DNA of 33,192 nt from an uncultured Ruminococcus sp. (lineage in GTDB: Bacteria > Bacillota > Clostridia > Oscillospirales > CAG-272): contig CADBSB010000066.1 in NCBI GenBank assembly GCA_902797235.1, positions 1 to 33,192 of the forward strand, written 5' to 3'. The notes beneath the pieces were generated by a model. The model saw nothing but the letters and a program-made list of their open reading frames with translations. It had not been told where the DNA came from and did no database searches. Every line of letters begins with the position of its first letter. Position 1 is the stretch's first letter. Shown here in pieces: positions 21,756 to 29,309 of this stretch. The position numbers and the translations under genes are program-made.

Positions 21756-23195
21756 TTACTGTTTAATTTTAACGTGTATTGCGGAAATCTTCTTATACAG
21801 TTCAAAATCTGCGCGCTTGAACATTTCTTCAAGCTCCATGTCGCCCATCGCAGTCGTTCTGCCTTCCTCGTACAGCTTGTCGACCTTTTCCTTGATTTGC
21901 GCGACGACGGGATGATGCTTGTCGATACGCTCGTCCCCTTCAAGCGAATAGAAGCCGTTCAGCCAGTGCGCTATGCCCGCGGCGCCGCTGTGCGAATCGA
22001 CCGCGACCATGACCGGGCGCTTCAGGATCTTTTCCGTGTTGAAAATATTGTATATTTCCTCGTCCTTCAAAAGTCCGTCCGCGTGTATGCCGGCGCGCGT
22101 GGTGTTGAAGCTTCTGCCGACGAACGGCGTGCGCTCCGGTATCTCGTAGCCTATGTTCTGCTCAAAGTATTTTGCTATATCCGTAATGACGGTCAGATCC
22201 ATTCCGTCCGTCGTTCCGCGGAGCGACGCGTATTCTATCGCCATCGCCTCGAGCGGGCAGTTGCCCGTGCGCTCGCCTATACCGAGCAGCGCGCAGTTGA
22301 CCGACGCGCAGCCGTAGAGCCACGCCGTCGCGGCGTTGGTGACGACCTTATAGAAATCATTGTGTCCGTGCCATTCAAGCATATCGGACGGCACACCGGA
22401 ATAGTGCATAAGACCGTAGATTATACCCGGCACGCTTCTCGGCAGCGCGACGCCGGGGTAGCTTACGCCGTAACCCATTGTATCGCAGGCGCGGATTTTT
22501 ATCGGTACGTTGTATTTCTGACCGAGCTTCATAAGAGCCTCGACGAACGGGACGACAAAGCCGTAGAAATCCGCTCTCGTTATGTCCTCCAGGTGGCAGC
22601 GCGGCTTGATTCCGAAGTTTATGACCTCCTCAACGGATTCAAGATACTTTTCAAGCGCGCTCTTCCTCGTAAGACCCATTTTGTTGTAAATATGATAGTC
22701 AGAGCAGGAGACGAGAATACCCGTTTCCTTTATACCGAGGTCCTTGACGAGCGCGAGGTCCTTTTTGTTCGCGCGGATCCAGCTCGTTACCTCCGGGAAC
22801 TCATAACCCAGCGCCATGCAGCTTTTGACCGCTTCTCTGTCTTTTTCCGAATAGACGAAGAATTCAGACTGTCTGACTATACCCTTTTCGCCGCCGAGCT
22901 TGTGAAGCATTTTGAAAACGTCGACTATCTGTTCGACGGAAAACGGCGAGGTGGACTGCTGTCCGTCACGGAACGTCGTATCGGTTATCCATATGTTATC
23001 CGGCATATTTATCGGGACGTGCCGGTGGTTGAACGATACCTTCGGTATCGAATCGTAATCGAATAAATACCTGTAAAGGTTAGGCGTACTGCGCTCCTGG
23101 AGCTGGTATTTGTACCCCGACTGTTCAAGCAGATTAGTCGCGTCCGAATAGTGAAGCGATATTTCGCCTACCCTTGATTCCCTGTTTTGTTCCAT
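21756..23195 (-). CDS. DRE-TIM metallolyase, probable Re-citrate synthase
   Basis: The 479-residue enzyme has a DRE-TIM barrel in which acetyl-CoA is joined to a 2-oxoacid. It carries WITDTTFRDGQQS (metal-binding and catalytic signature), EVTSWIRA, CHLEDITRADFYG, the metal-ligand motif HGHND and GERTGNCPLEAM. The segment TTRAGIHADGLLKDEEIYNIF differs from the SSGIHQDG of isopropylmalate synthase and, from memory, matches the Re-citrate synthase group described in Clostridium kluyveri. There is no LeuA regulatory domain. Re-citrate synthase makes citrate from oxaloacetate, feeding glutamate synthesis in anaerobes; homocitrate or isopropylmalate synthase is the alternative. I start at ATG 23195, which has AAAGGAGC 7 bases upstream. 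The gene is monocistronic with a strong promoter. Confidence 0.7.
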   Translation of the reverse strand: MEQNRESRVGEISLHYSDATNLLEQSGYKYQLQERSTPNLYRYLFDYDSIPKVSFNHRHVPINMPDNIWITDTTFRDGQQSTSPFSVEQIVDVFKMLHKLGGEKGIVRQSEFFVYSEKDREAVKSCMALGYEFPEVTSWIRANKKDLALVKDLGIKETGILVSCSDYHIYNKMGLTRKSALEKYLESVEEVINFGIKPRCHLEDITRADFYGFVVPFVEALMKLGQKYNVPIKIRACDTMGYGVSYPGVALPRSVPGIIYGLMHYSGVPSDMLEWHGHNDFYKVVTNAATAWLYGCASVNCALLGIGERTGNCPLEAMAIEYASLRGTTDGMDLTVITDIAKYFEQNIGYEIPERTPFVGRSFNTTRAGIHADGLLKDEEIYNIFNTEKILKRPVMVAVDSHSGAAGIAHWLNGFYSLEGDERIDKHHPVVAQIKEKVDKLYEEGRTTAMGDMELEEMFKRADFELYKKISAIHVKIKQ

Positions 23196-23236
23196 TATAT
23201 TTGCTCCTTTCGGATGTAATCGATTCAAGTTTTGTT

Positions 23237-23265
23237 ATTATACCACACTTTTTGCAATTTTTCAA
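23237..23265 (-). promoter_or_regulatory. Sigma-A promoter of the Re-citrate synthase-like gene
   Basis: On the minus strand TTGAAA (23265-23260) and TATAAT (23242-23237) are separated by 17 bases, about 42 bases before the ATG. It diverges from the promoter at 23365-23393. Confidence 0.8.
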
Positions 23266-23272
23266 GTGGTAT
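23240..23272. promoter_or_regulatory. Inverted repeat spanning the promoter, candidate operator
   Basis: ATACCAC (23240-23246) and GTGGTAT (23266-23272) form a perfect 7-bp inverted repeat that brackets the whole -35 to -10 spacer of the minus-strand promoter. A second repeat, GTATC (23269-23273) with GATAC (23285-23289), lies next to it. The position suits a repressor site; the regulator is unknown. Confidence 0.4.
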
Positions 23273-23364
23273 CTTGCATTTTTTGATACTTTTTTGCGTA
23301 TTTTTTCGTAATTTTTAAGATTTTTAACATTTTGTAATTCATAAAATTATTTTCAAACTTTCTA

Positions 23365-23393
23365 TTGACTGTCGGGAGGTTTTATTATATAAT
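23365..23393 (+). promoter_or_regulatory. Sigma-A promoter of the SLH-like lipoprotein gene
   Basis: TTGACT (23365-23370) and TATAAT (23388-23393) are separated by 17 bases, 28 bases before ATG 23422. This is near consensus and suggests strong expression. Confidence 0.85.
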
Positions 23394-23421
23394 AGTATCA
23401 GTTTATATGGAGGTTAAAAAA

Positions 23422-25908
23422 ATGATTTCTAAAAAGCTGATCGCAGCGCTTCTTTGCGCGGTCATGGTCGTATCGGTCTTCGCCGGCTGTACCGAGCCGC
23501 ATGGCACGGTGACGACGAACGACACGACGGTCGACGTAACTACCGGCGCGGGCGAGATCACGACGGAGCCCATAAGCACGGAAACGAACCCCGTTGACAC
23601 GGAACCCGGCGATCTGACGCCAAAGGATCCCGGCTACGTGATACCGGACGAGGAGCTCTCCGGCAAGAACGTATCATCCGACCCGCTTGAGGACGACGGC
23701 AACGGCGAAACGATATTCAACAGACTTATGAAGGGCGAATATCTGAAAAATCCAGACGCCAAGGTGACGGAAAACGTGCCGCGTTTCGCTTTCGCGTACG
23801 ATATTATCTACTACGCGGGATTTACGGCTCAGCAGGCAATATACATCTGCATGAACGATTATACCGATATGGATCCCTACTCCGCTGAGATGCGCCGTGC
23901 CGAGATAGCCGTAAACCAGGGCTATATGTTAAAGCCTGCGACAACGGAATTCAAGCCCGACGGCGATATCACCTACGGCGAGGTACTGCGCGGTCTGCTC
24001 TACGTGCTCGGTTACAGAGAGTACGCGGATAAATACGGCGTTGCAAAGCTTGCGTCGGAAATCGGCTTATCAAACTATATAGATCTTTCAAAGAAGAATT
24101 CCGAGAACGTGACGTACGCGGAATACGCTCAGGTCGTATCCAACGCCTTGCGTCAGACGCTCGTCGTCTGCGTGACGAAGGGCGATAAGATTTACACGGT
24201 ATCGCGCGGAAGCGATTACACGATAGAAACCGCGTACATAAAGAACAAACCGAACGAATCCGATTCTCTGTTCCGTATCGCGAATTCCGGCTGGGACATC
24301 TATCCAGGCGGCGGTTACAGGTACGGGCCGAGCATGATAATAAACGAAGACGGCACCATCGACTGCTGGCTCGCGTCGAACTCCGGCGTAAAGGGCGAGG
24401 TAGACTGGGGCAAATACAGAAGATCGTACGACAACGGCTTCACCTGGACGCAGGACACGGGCTCGGTAAGACCGACGTCTGCGTCCGAGGACTGGAACTG
24501 GTCGTGCGACCCGGGCGTGATAAAGATAGGCGACTACTATTACGCCGCGTACACGACTATCCTCTGGCACGACGGAGTTGACAACAACACGTTTATAGCG
24601 AGGAGCAAGACACCGAACGGCGCTTTCGTCGAAAAATGGTGCGGCGACGGCTGGTCGGGCGACCCGAAGCCCGTAGTAACGTACGACGGCGTTAAATCCA
24701 ACTGGGGCTGCGGCGAGGGCGCCATGGTCGTGGTCGGCGACACGCTTTATCTGTACGTGTCATGGAACGACAACACGGGCGATTATACGAAAGTATATAC
24801 CGCCGACGCGACAAGAGAAGACTGGCCCGCGACGCTGAAATTCCGCGGTACCGCATACAAGCACGGCGGCGCCGAGGACAGCGCGGACGTCAAATACGTT
24901 GACGCGTACAACTGCTTCATATCCGTTGCGACGGCATCGCGCTTCAGCGACAGCTGCTACATAGACGTTATGACGTCGTACGACGGTGTGTTTTTCAGAC
25001 ATGAGGTCAATCTGAAGCACCAGACAAAGGGCTCGAACATTATGACCTGCATACACAACATGGGCATAACGGGCGATGCTCTCGGTCACATAGACATATT
25101 CGATACTCAGCAGTACGTCGGTTACGCTTATCAGCCTCCGGGTTACAGCTGGGCAAACTGGAAGACGAGGCTTTCGCCCATCGTATTCCTCGGTACGGAT
25201 AACTACGACCACACCGAAAACGTGATCTCGCGCAGCGAGAAGGACACGAAGGTGCTCGATTCGACCAATACGCCGTCCGTCGTTCAAATAAGACTGGAGA
25301 GCGACGCCGGCGGCGGAGGACGTACGGTACACGTCAAGTCAAAGGACAGAACGTACAAGTTCACCGTAATGATGATGAACAGAAAAGGCTCCGACGTCAA
25401 AGCCTCAACGGAAGTAAAGAATAGTATAGAATATATTTATGACAGCACAAAGCTTGAGGTGAACAAGGAAAACTGCTCCGTAAAGCTGCTTGTCGACGAG
25501 GTCGTCAGACTATACGCGAAATACGGCGATCTTACGGCGGAGCTTGCGATAGTTCCCGATTATCTTGACAGGACGAAGCCGGTCGAATTCTACCCCGAGG
25601 TCGACACCGTTACGTTCTATTACAGAAACGAGGCGAAACAGCCCGCGTTCATCGCAAAAAGCGTATCGAACGAATATCTGATGCTCTGGCGCGGTATTTC
25701 AAGCTATACGGACGCGCAAACAAAGGATCTTCCGGACGCGCTTCAGAAATGGGATCAGAAGTGCGAATACTCCGGCTATGACGAAAACATCGTCAAGATC
25801 GACGCAAACGGCAAGATGACGGCCGTGAACGTAGGCGAAACGACTGTCACCGCGACGTATATGGGATTTACCGCTACGATGAAGATCGTCGTTGCAAAGT
25901 TAAGATAA
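23422..25908 (+). CDS. Large surface lipoprotein with SLH-like, Asp-box propeller and Big2-like regions
   Basis: The 828-residue protein starts with a lipoprotein signal peptide and lipobox VFAGC (C23), then a long Thr/Glu/Pro-rich linker (about 24-90). Residues about 98-245 resemble degenerate SLH repeats: YTDMDP, RRAEIAVNQGYML, FKPDGDITYGEVLRGLLYVLGY. Residues about 285-600 look like a beta-propeller of the sialidase or GH43 kind, with one clear Asp box SYDNGFTWT near residue 335 and many Gly/Trp/Asp repeats. The C-terminus has an Ig-like part and a Big2-like domain (KIDANGKMTAVNVGETTVTATYMGF, about 790-825). It may bind or cleave surface glycans; no catalytic set could be confirmed. ATG 23422 has GGAGG 8 bases upstream; a longer frame starting at 23365 is rejected because it runs through the promoter. 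Confidence 0.8.
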   Translation: MISKKLIAALLCAVMVVSVFAGCTEPHGTVTTNDTTVDVTTGAGEITTEPISTETNPVDTEPGDLTPKDPGYVIPDEELSGKNVSSDPLEDDGNGETIFNRLMKGEYLKNPDAKVTENVPRFAFAYDIIYYAGFTAQQAIYICMNDYTDMDPYSAEMRRAEIAVNQGYMLKPATTEFKPDGDITYGEVLRGLLYVLGYREYADKYGVAKLASEIGLSNYIDLSKKNSENVTYAEYAQVVSNALRQTLVVCVTKGDKIYTVSRGSDYTIETAYIKNKPNESDSLFRIANSGWDIYPGGGYRYGPSMIINEDGTIDCWLASNSGVKGEVDWGKYRRSYDNGFTWTQDTGSVRPTSASEDWNWSCDPGVIKIGDYYYAAYTTILWHDGVDNNTFIARSKTPNGAFVEKWCGDGWSGDPKPVVTYDGVKSNWGCGEGAMVVVGDTLYLYVSWNDNTGDYTKVYTADATREDWPATLKFRGTAYKHGGAEDSADVKYVDAYNCFISVATASRFSDSCYIDVMTSYDGVFFRHEVNLKHQTKGSNIMTCIHNMGITGDALGHIDIFDTQQYVGYAYQPPGYSWANWKTRLSPIVFLGTDNYDHTENVISRSEKDTKVLDSTNTPSVVQIRLESDAGGGGRTVHVKSKDRTYKFTVMMMNRKGSDVKASTEVKNSIEYIYDSTKLEVNKENCSVKLLVDEVVRLYAKYGDLTAELAIVPDYLDRTKPVEFYPEVDTVTFYYRNEAKQPAFIAKSVSNEYLMLWRGISSYTDAQTKDLPDALQKWDQKCEYSGYDENIVKIDANGKMTAVNVGETTVTATYMGFTATMKIVVAKLR

Positions 25909-25918
25909 ACAAAATGCG

Positions 25919-25949
25919 AAAAAGCGTCCGCTCGATCGGGCGCTTTTTT
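25919..25949 (+). terminator. Intrinsic terminator after the SLH-like lipoprotein gene
   Basis: AAAAAGCGTCCG (25919-25930) pairs with CGGGCGCTTTTT (25937-25948) around CTCGAT, with one G-U pair, and ends in a six-T run. It begins 10 bases after the stop and isolates the gene from the his operon. Confidence 0.93.
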
Positions 25950-25990
25950 GTATCTCTTTTACCAAAATTATTAAATTTACAAAAAAGGTA

Positions 25991-26019
25991 TTGACTTTAT
26001 CGCTTTACTGTGATAAAAT
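25991..26019 (+). promoter_or_regulatory. Promoter of the histidine operon
   Basis: TTGACT (25991-25996) and TAAAAT (26014-26019) are separated by 17 bases, 31 bases before the yerC ATG. It is the only promoter-like sequence I see for the ten his-region genes. Confidence 0.85.
25996..26017. promoter_or_regulatory. Palindrome in the his promoter spacer, candidate YerC operator
   Basis: TTTATCGC (25996-26003) and GTGATAAA (26010-26017) form an inverted repeat with seven of eight bases complementary, separated by TTTACT. It fills the region between -35 and -10, where a bound repressor would block polymerase. The first gene of the operon encodes a TrpR-type regulator, so autoregulation is a natural hypothesis. 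Confidence 0.5.
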
Positions 26020-26050
26020 GCTAAATCATTAAAGAAACGGAGTTTTATAT

Positions 26051-26335
26051 ATGTCAGACAAAAGAGAATTTGATATGCTGTATAAAGCGGTGATAAGTTT
26101 GAAAACGGAGGACGAGGCGGCGGCTTTTCTTGACGATCTCTGCACCATAAAGGAGCTTCAGGATATGTCGCAGCGCCTTGAAGTCGCCCTGCTTTTGAAC
26201 GACGGCAAAAACTACGGCGAGGTCTCCGCGAAAACAGGCGCGAGCTCGGCGACGATAAGCCGCGTCAACCGCTGTCTTCATTACGGCAGGGACGGATATA
26301 AAACGGTGATCGAAAGGCTTGATAACAATGAATAA
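26051..26335 (+). CDS. yerC: YerC/YecD family TrpR-related regulator
   Basis: The 94-residue protein is all helical and belongs to the TrpR-related YerC/YecD family. It shows LYKAVISLKTEDEAAAFLDDLCTIKELQDMSQRLEVALLL, followed by the helix-turn-helix NYGEVSAKTGASSATISRVNRCL. Proteins of this family have been predicted to control histidine genes in Clostridia, and here the gene leads the his operon. Its C-terminal end overlaps the hisZ start by 8 bases. The likely target is the palindrome in its own promoter, with histidine or a related signal as a possible corepressor; neither is shown by the sequence. Confidence 0.9.
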   Translation: MSDKREFDMLYKAVISLKTEDEAAAFLDDLCTIKELQDMSQRLEVALLLNDGKNYGEVSAKTGASSATISRVNRCLHYGRDGYKTVIERLDNNE

Positions 26336-27386
26336 AATAAATAAAGAAAACGTGTCCGACAAGCTTATGGCGTTATTCTTCGGCTGCGGATACAGACAGT
26401 ACAAAATGTCAAAGTTTGAGGAGTACGGGCTGTACGCGGAAAACAGATCGTTTCTGCCGTCCAAATCCATTATAACGTTTACGGACACGGACGGGCGTCT
26501 TATGGCGTTAAAGCCGGACGTAACTTTGTCTATCGTAAAAAACAGCCGCGACGGCGAGGAATACAAGCTCTTTTATAACGAGAGCGTTTACAGAACGGAC
26601 AGGAACACCAATACCTTTGCGGAAATAACGCAGACGGGGCTTGAATATATCGGCGACGTGGACACAGCGAGGCTGTCCGAGGTTTTAACGATAGCAGAGC
26701 TTTCGTTAGACTGTATTTCCGCCGACACGGTGCTCGATATATCGCATCTCGGCATCCTCTCCTCCCTGCTCGACAGTCTTTACATAAGCGGCAAGGCGCG
26801 GAAAACGCTTCTGTCTTATATCGAAAACAAAAACACGCACGACGCGGTAAAGCTTTGCCGTGAAAACGGCGTTGACGAAAAGGGCTGTGCTCTGCTCTGC
26901 GACTTTATGGCGCTCGATCCCACGCCCGACAAGGCTTGTGAGATACTCAAATCATATAACGTATCGGATGACTTTGCAAAAGAGGTCGCGGACTTCTCCG
27001 CCGTTCTCTCCTCGCTTGACAAGAGCAAGCTGAGAGTTGATTTTTCGGTGCTGAACGACACGAATTATTATAACGGCATAGTATTCCGCGGTTACGTCAA
27101 GGGCGTTCCTTCGGCGGTTTTGTCGGGCGGCTGCTACGATATGCTGATGAGGAGGATGGGCAAAAACTCCTCCGCAGTCGGCTTTGCGGTGTATCTTGAC
27201 AGACTTGAAGACCTTTACGCGAAAAATCAGCGCCCCGTGTACGACGTCTGTATCTTATACGGCGATAAGACCGACTCGTCAAAGGTATCGGCGGCGATAA
27301 GAGCTGCCGTTTCGGATAACAAAACGTGCACGGCGGTCAAAAACGCGGACGGCGTGTTATATACACAATTAAATGACCTGAGGTAA
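26328..27386 (+). CDS. hisZ: ATP phosphoribosyltransferase regulatory subunit HisZ
   Basis: HisZ is a catalytically inactive relative of histidyl-tRNA synthetase that assembles with short-form HisG to make an active, histidine-inhibited ATP phosphoribosyltransferase. The 352-residue protein keeps class II synthetase features: KPDVTLSIVK (motif 2 region), YNESVYRTD and a motif-3-like SAVLSGGCYDMLMRRMG. It lacks the C-terminal anticodon-binding domain of a true HisRS. I chose ATG 26328, with AAAGG 10 bases upstream, over TTG 26319. It overlaps yerC and ends 1 base before hisG. Confidence 0.93.
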   Translation: MNKINKENVSDKLMALFFGCGYRQYKMSKFEEYGLYAENRSFLPSKSIITFTDTDGRLMALKPDVTLSIVKNSRDGEEYKLFYNESVYRTDRNTNTFAEITQTGLEYIGDVDTARLSEVLTIAELSLDCISADTVLDISHLGILSSLLDSLYISGKARKTLLSYIENKNTHDAVKLCRENGVDEKGCALLCDFMALDPTPDKACEILKSYNVSDDFAKEVADFSAVLSSLDKSKLRVDFSVLNDTNYYNGIVFRGYVKGVPSAVLSGGCYDMLMRRMGKNSSAVGFAVYLDRLEDLYAKNQRPVYDVCILYGDKTDSSKVSAAIRAAVSDNKTCTAVKNADGVLYTQLNDLR

Positions 27387-27387
27387 G

Positions 27388-28032
27388 ATGATGAACGATG
27401 GATTTTTAAATATAGCCCTTCCCAAGGGCAGGCTCGGCGAAAAGGTTTACGCCATGCTTGAAGAAGCGGGCTTCGAATGTCCCGCCGTGCTTGAAAACAG
27501 CAGAAAGCTCATATTCGAAAACGCCGAAAAACGCGTAAGATATTTCTGGGTAAAGCCGTCCGACGTTGCGATATACGTTGAACGCGGCGCCGCCGATCTC
27601 GGCGTCTGCGGCAAGGATATTTTGCTTGAATACAAGCCCGACGTGTACGAGCTTCTCGATCTGAAAACCGGTATTTGCAGGATGGCGGTCGCCGCGCCGA
27701 ACGGCTACGTCGACCGGACGGACAAGGTGCTCCGCGTTGCGACGAAATTCGTGCACATAGCCTCCGAATTCTACCGCAAAAAAGGCAGGCAGACCGATAT
27801 AATCAAGCTTAACGGCTCGATCGAGATAGCGCCGATACTCAATTTATCCGACGTTATCGTCGACATAGTGGAAACTGGTACGACGCTGAAAGAAAACGAT
27901 CTCGGCGTGATAGAAACGATAACCGATATAAGCGCAAGGCTCATCTGCAACAAATCGTCCTATAAATTCAACACAAACGCGGTAAATACGCTGACAAAGC
28001 GCTTATCCGAAATAACAGAGGCAAAGAAATGA
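27388..28032 (+). CDS. hisG: ATP phosphoribosyltransferase catalytic subunit (short form)
   Basis: HisG joins ATP and PRPP to form phosphoribosyl-ATP, the first committed step of histidine synthesis. The 214-residue length marks the short form, which lacks the C-terminal allosteric domain and needs HisZ. Visible motifs are IALPKGRLGEKV near the N-terminus, RGAADLGVCGKDIL, and the PRPP-binding segment IVETGTTLKENDL. GAGG at about 27380 precedes ATG 27388. The stop overlaps the hisD start (ATGA). Confidence 0.96.
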   Translation: MMNDGFLNIALPKGRLGEKVYAMLEEAGFECPAVLENSRKLIFENAEKRVRYFWVKPSDVAIYVERGAADLGVCGKDILLEYKPDVYELLDLKTGICRMAVAAPNGYVDRTDKVLRVATKFVHIASEFYRKKGRQTDIIKLNGSIEIAPILNLSDVIVDIVETGTTLKENDLGVIETITDISARLICNKSSYKFNTNAVNTLTKRLSEITEAKK

Positions 28033-29309
28033 TAAAGATATACGAAAAAAACAGCATAACAAGCGGCGAGGTGTTTGAACGCAGCACTCCGACGAACGAC
28101 GTTTCGGGCGCGGTGGCGGAAATAATCGCCGACGTTATAAAAAACGGCGACGAGGCGCTTTACAGACTGACCGAAAAATTCGATAAAGCAACTCTCTCCT
28201 CTCTTGCCGTTACGGATGATGAAATAAAAGAAGCGTACGGCGCAGTGGAGCCGGAATTTATCAAGATATTGGAGCGCGCCGCGGAGAATATAAGAGCGTT
28301 CCACAAAAATCAGGTACGTACGGGCTACATGATGAACCGCGAGGACGGCATTGTGATGGGTCAGCGCGTGATACCGGTCGACCGCGCGGGCATATACGTT
28401 CCCGGCGGTACGGCGGCGTACCCTTCGACCGTTTTGATGACGGCGATCCCCGCAAAGCTCGCGGGCGTGTCGCAGATAGTAATGGTGACGCCGCCCGGCA
28501 AAGACGGTAAGATCGCCCCGGTGATTCTCGCGGCGGCAAAGGTCGCGGGCGTTGACAACATTTATAAAATCGGCGGCGCGCAGGCGATTGCTGCGCTGGC
28601 GTACGGAACGCAGACCGTACCGAAGGTCGATAAAATTGTCGGTCCGGGCAACGCCTACGTCGCGGAGGCGAAAAGGCAGGTTTTCGGCCGCGTGTCGATA
28701 GACATGATAGCCGGTCCGTCCGAGATACTTATAATATCGGACGGCAACTCAAACCCCGCCGTTCTCGCCGCGGATATGTTATCACAAGCCGAACACGACA
28801 GATCGGCGTCCGCCGTGCTCATCACGACGTCAAAGGAGCTTGCCGGAAAGGTGAGCGAACAGCTTGAAATACAGATACCGAAGCTCGAGCGTGCGGAGAT
28901 AGCCCGCGCGTCGATCGACAAAAACGGAAAGATAATAATAGCTGACAGCATTAAAGACGCCGCCGTAATCTCAAACGAGATCGCGCCGGAGCATTTGGAG
29001 CTGTGCGTTGACGACCCGTTTGAGCTTCTGCCCCTTATACGTCACGCGGGTTCGGTATTTATGGGAAGATACTGTCCCGAACCGCTCGGCGACTACATGG
29101 CGGGACCTAATCACACGCTGCCGACGAGCGGAACGGCGAAATTTTCAAGCCCCTTGTCCGTCGACGATTTTGTAAAAACTATGCAGTATTCGTATTTTAC
29201 AAAAGAAGCGCTGACGAGGTACAAGGACGACGTATCATATTTTGCAAAAAAAGAGGGATTGACGGCGCACGCGAAAAGCGCGGTCATAAGAGATGAAATA
29301 AATGAGTAA
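28029..29309 (+). CDS. hisD: Histidinol dehydrogenase
   Basis: HisD performs the last two steps of the pathway, oxidising L-histidinol to histidine with two NAD+. The 426-residue protein has the family segments VPGGTAAYPSTVLMTAIPAKLAGV, KIVGPGNAYVAEAKRQVFG, AGPSEILIISD, the zinc-ligand and base region LSQAEHDRSASAVLIT, and IAPEHLEL and GDYMAGPNHTLPTSGTA towards the C-terminus. Length and motif order are normal. It overlaps hisG by 4 bases and hisC by 8 bases. Confidence 0.97.
   Translation: MIKIYEKNSITSGEVFERSTPTNDVSGAVAEIIADVIKNGDEALYRLTEKFDKATLSSLAVTDDEIKEAYGAVEPEFIKILERAAENIRAFHKNQVRTGYMMNREDGIVMGQRVIPVDRAGIYVPGGTAAYPSTVLMTAIPAKLAGVSQIVMVTPPGKDGKIAPVILAAAKVAGVDNIYKIGGAQAIAALAYGTQTVPKVDKIVGPGNAYVAEAKRQVFGRVSIDMIAGPSEILIISDGNSNPAVLAADMLSQAEHDRSASAVLITTSKELAGKVSEQLEIQIPKLERAEIARASIDKNGKIIIADSIKDAAVISNEIAPEHLELCVDDPFELLPLIRHAGSVFMGRYCPEPLGDYMAGPNHTLPTSGTAKFSSPLSVDDFVKTMQYSYFTKEALTRYKDDVSYFAKKEGLTAHAKSAVIRDEINE

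Noticed and set aside
21774..23066. Open frame of 430 codons on the plus strand
   Set aside because: It lies entirely antisense to the DRE-TIM enzyme gene, has no ribosome binding site or recognisable motif, and is the kind of frame expected opposite a codon-biased gene.
23365..23421. Longer N-terminus for the large lipoprotein
   Set aside because: The added frame would start inside the -35 element; the signal peptide and ribosome binding site fit ATG 23422.
25950..26050. T-box riboswitch or histidine leader peptide before the his operon
   Set aside because: The space between promoter and yerC is only about 30 bases, with no T-box sequence, no run of histidine codons and no hairpin pair.
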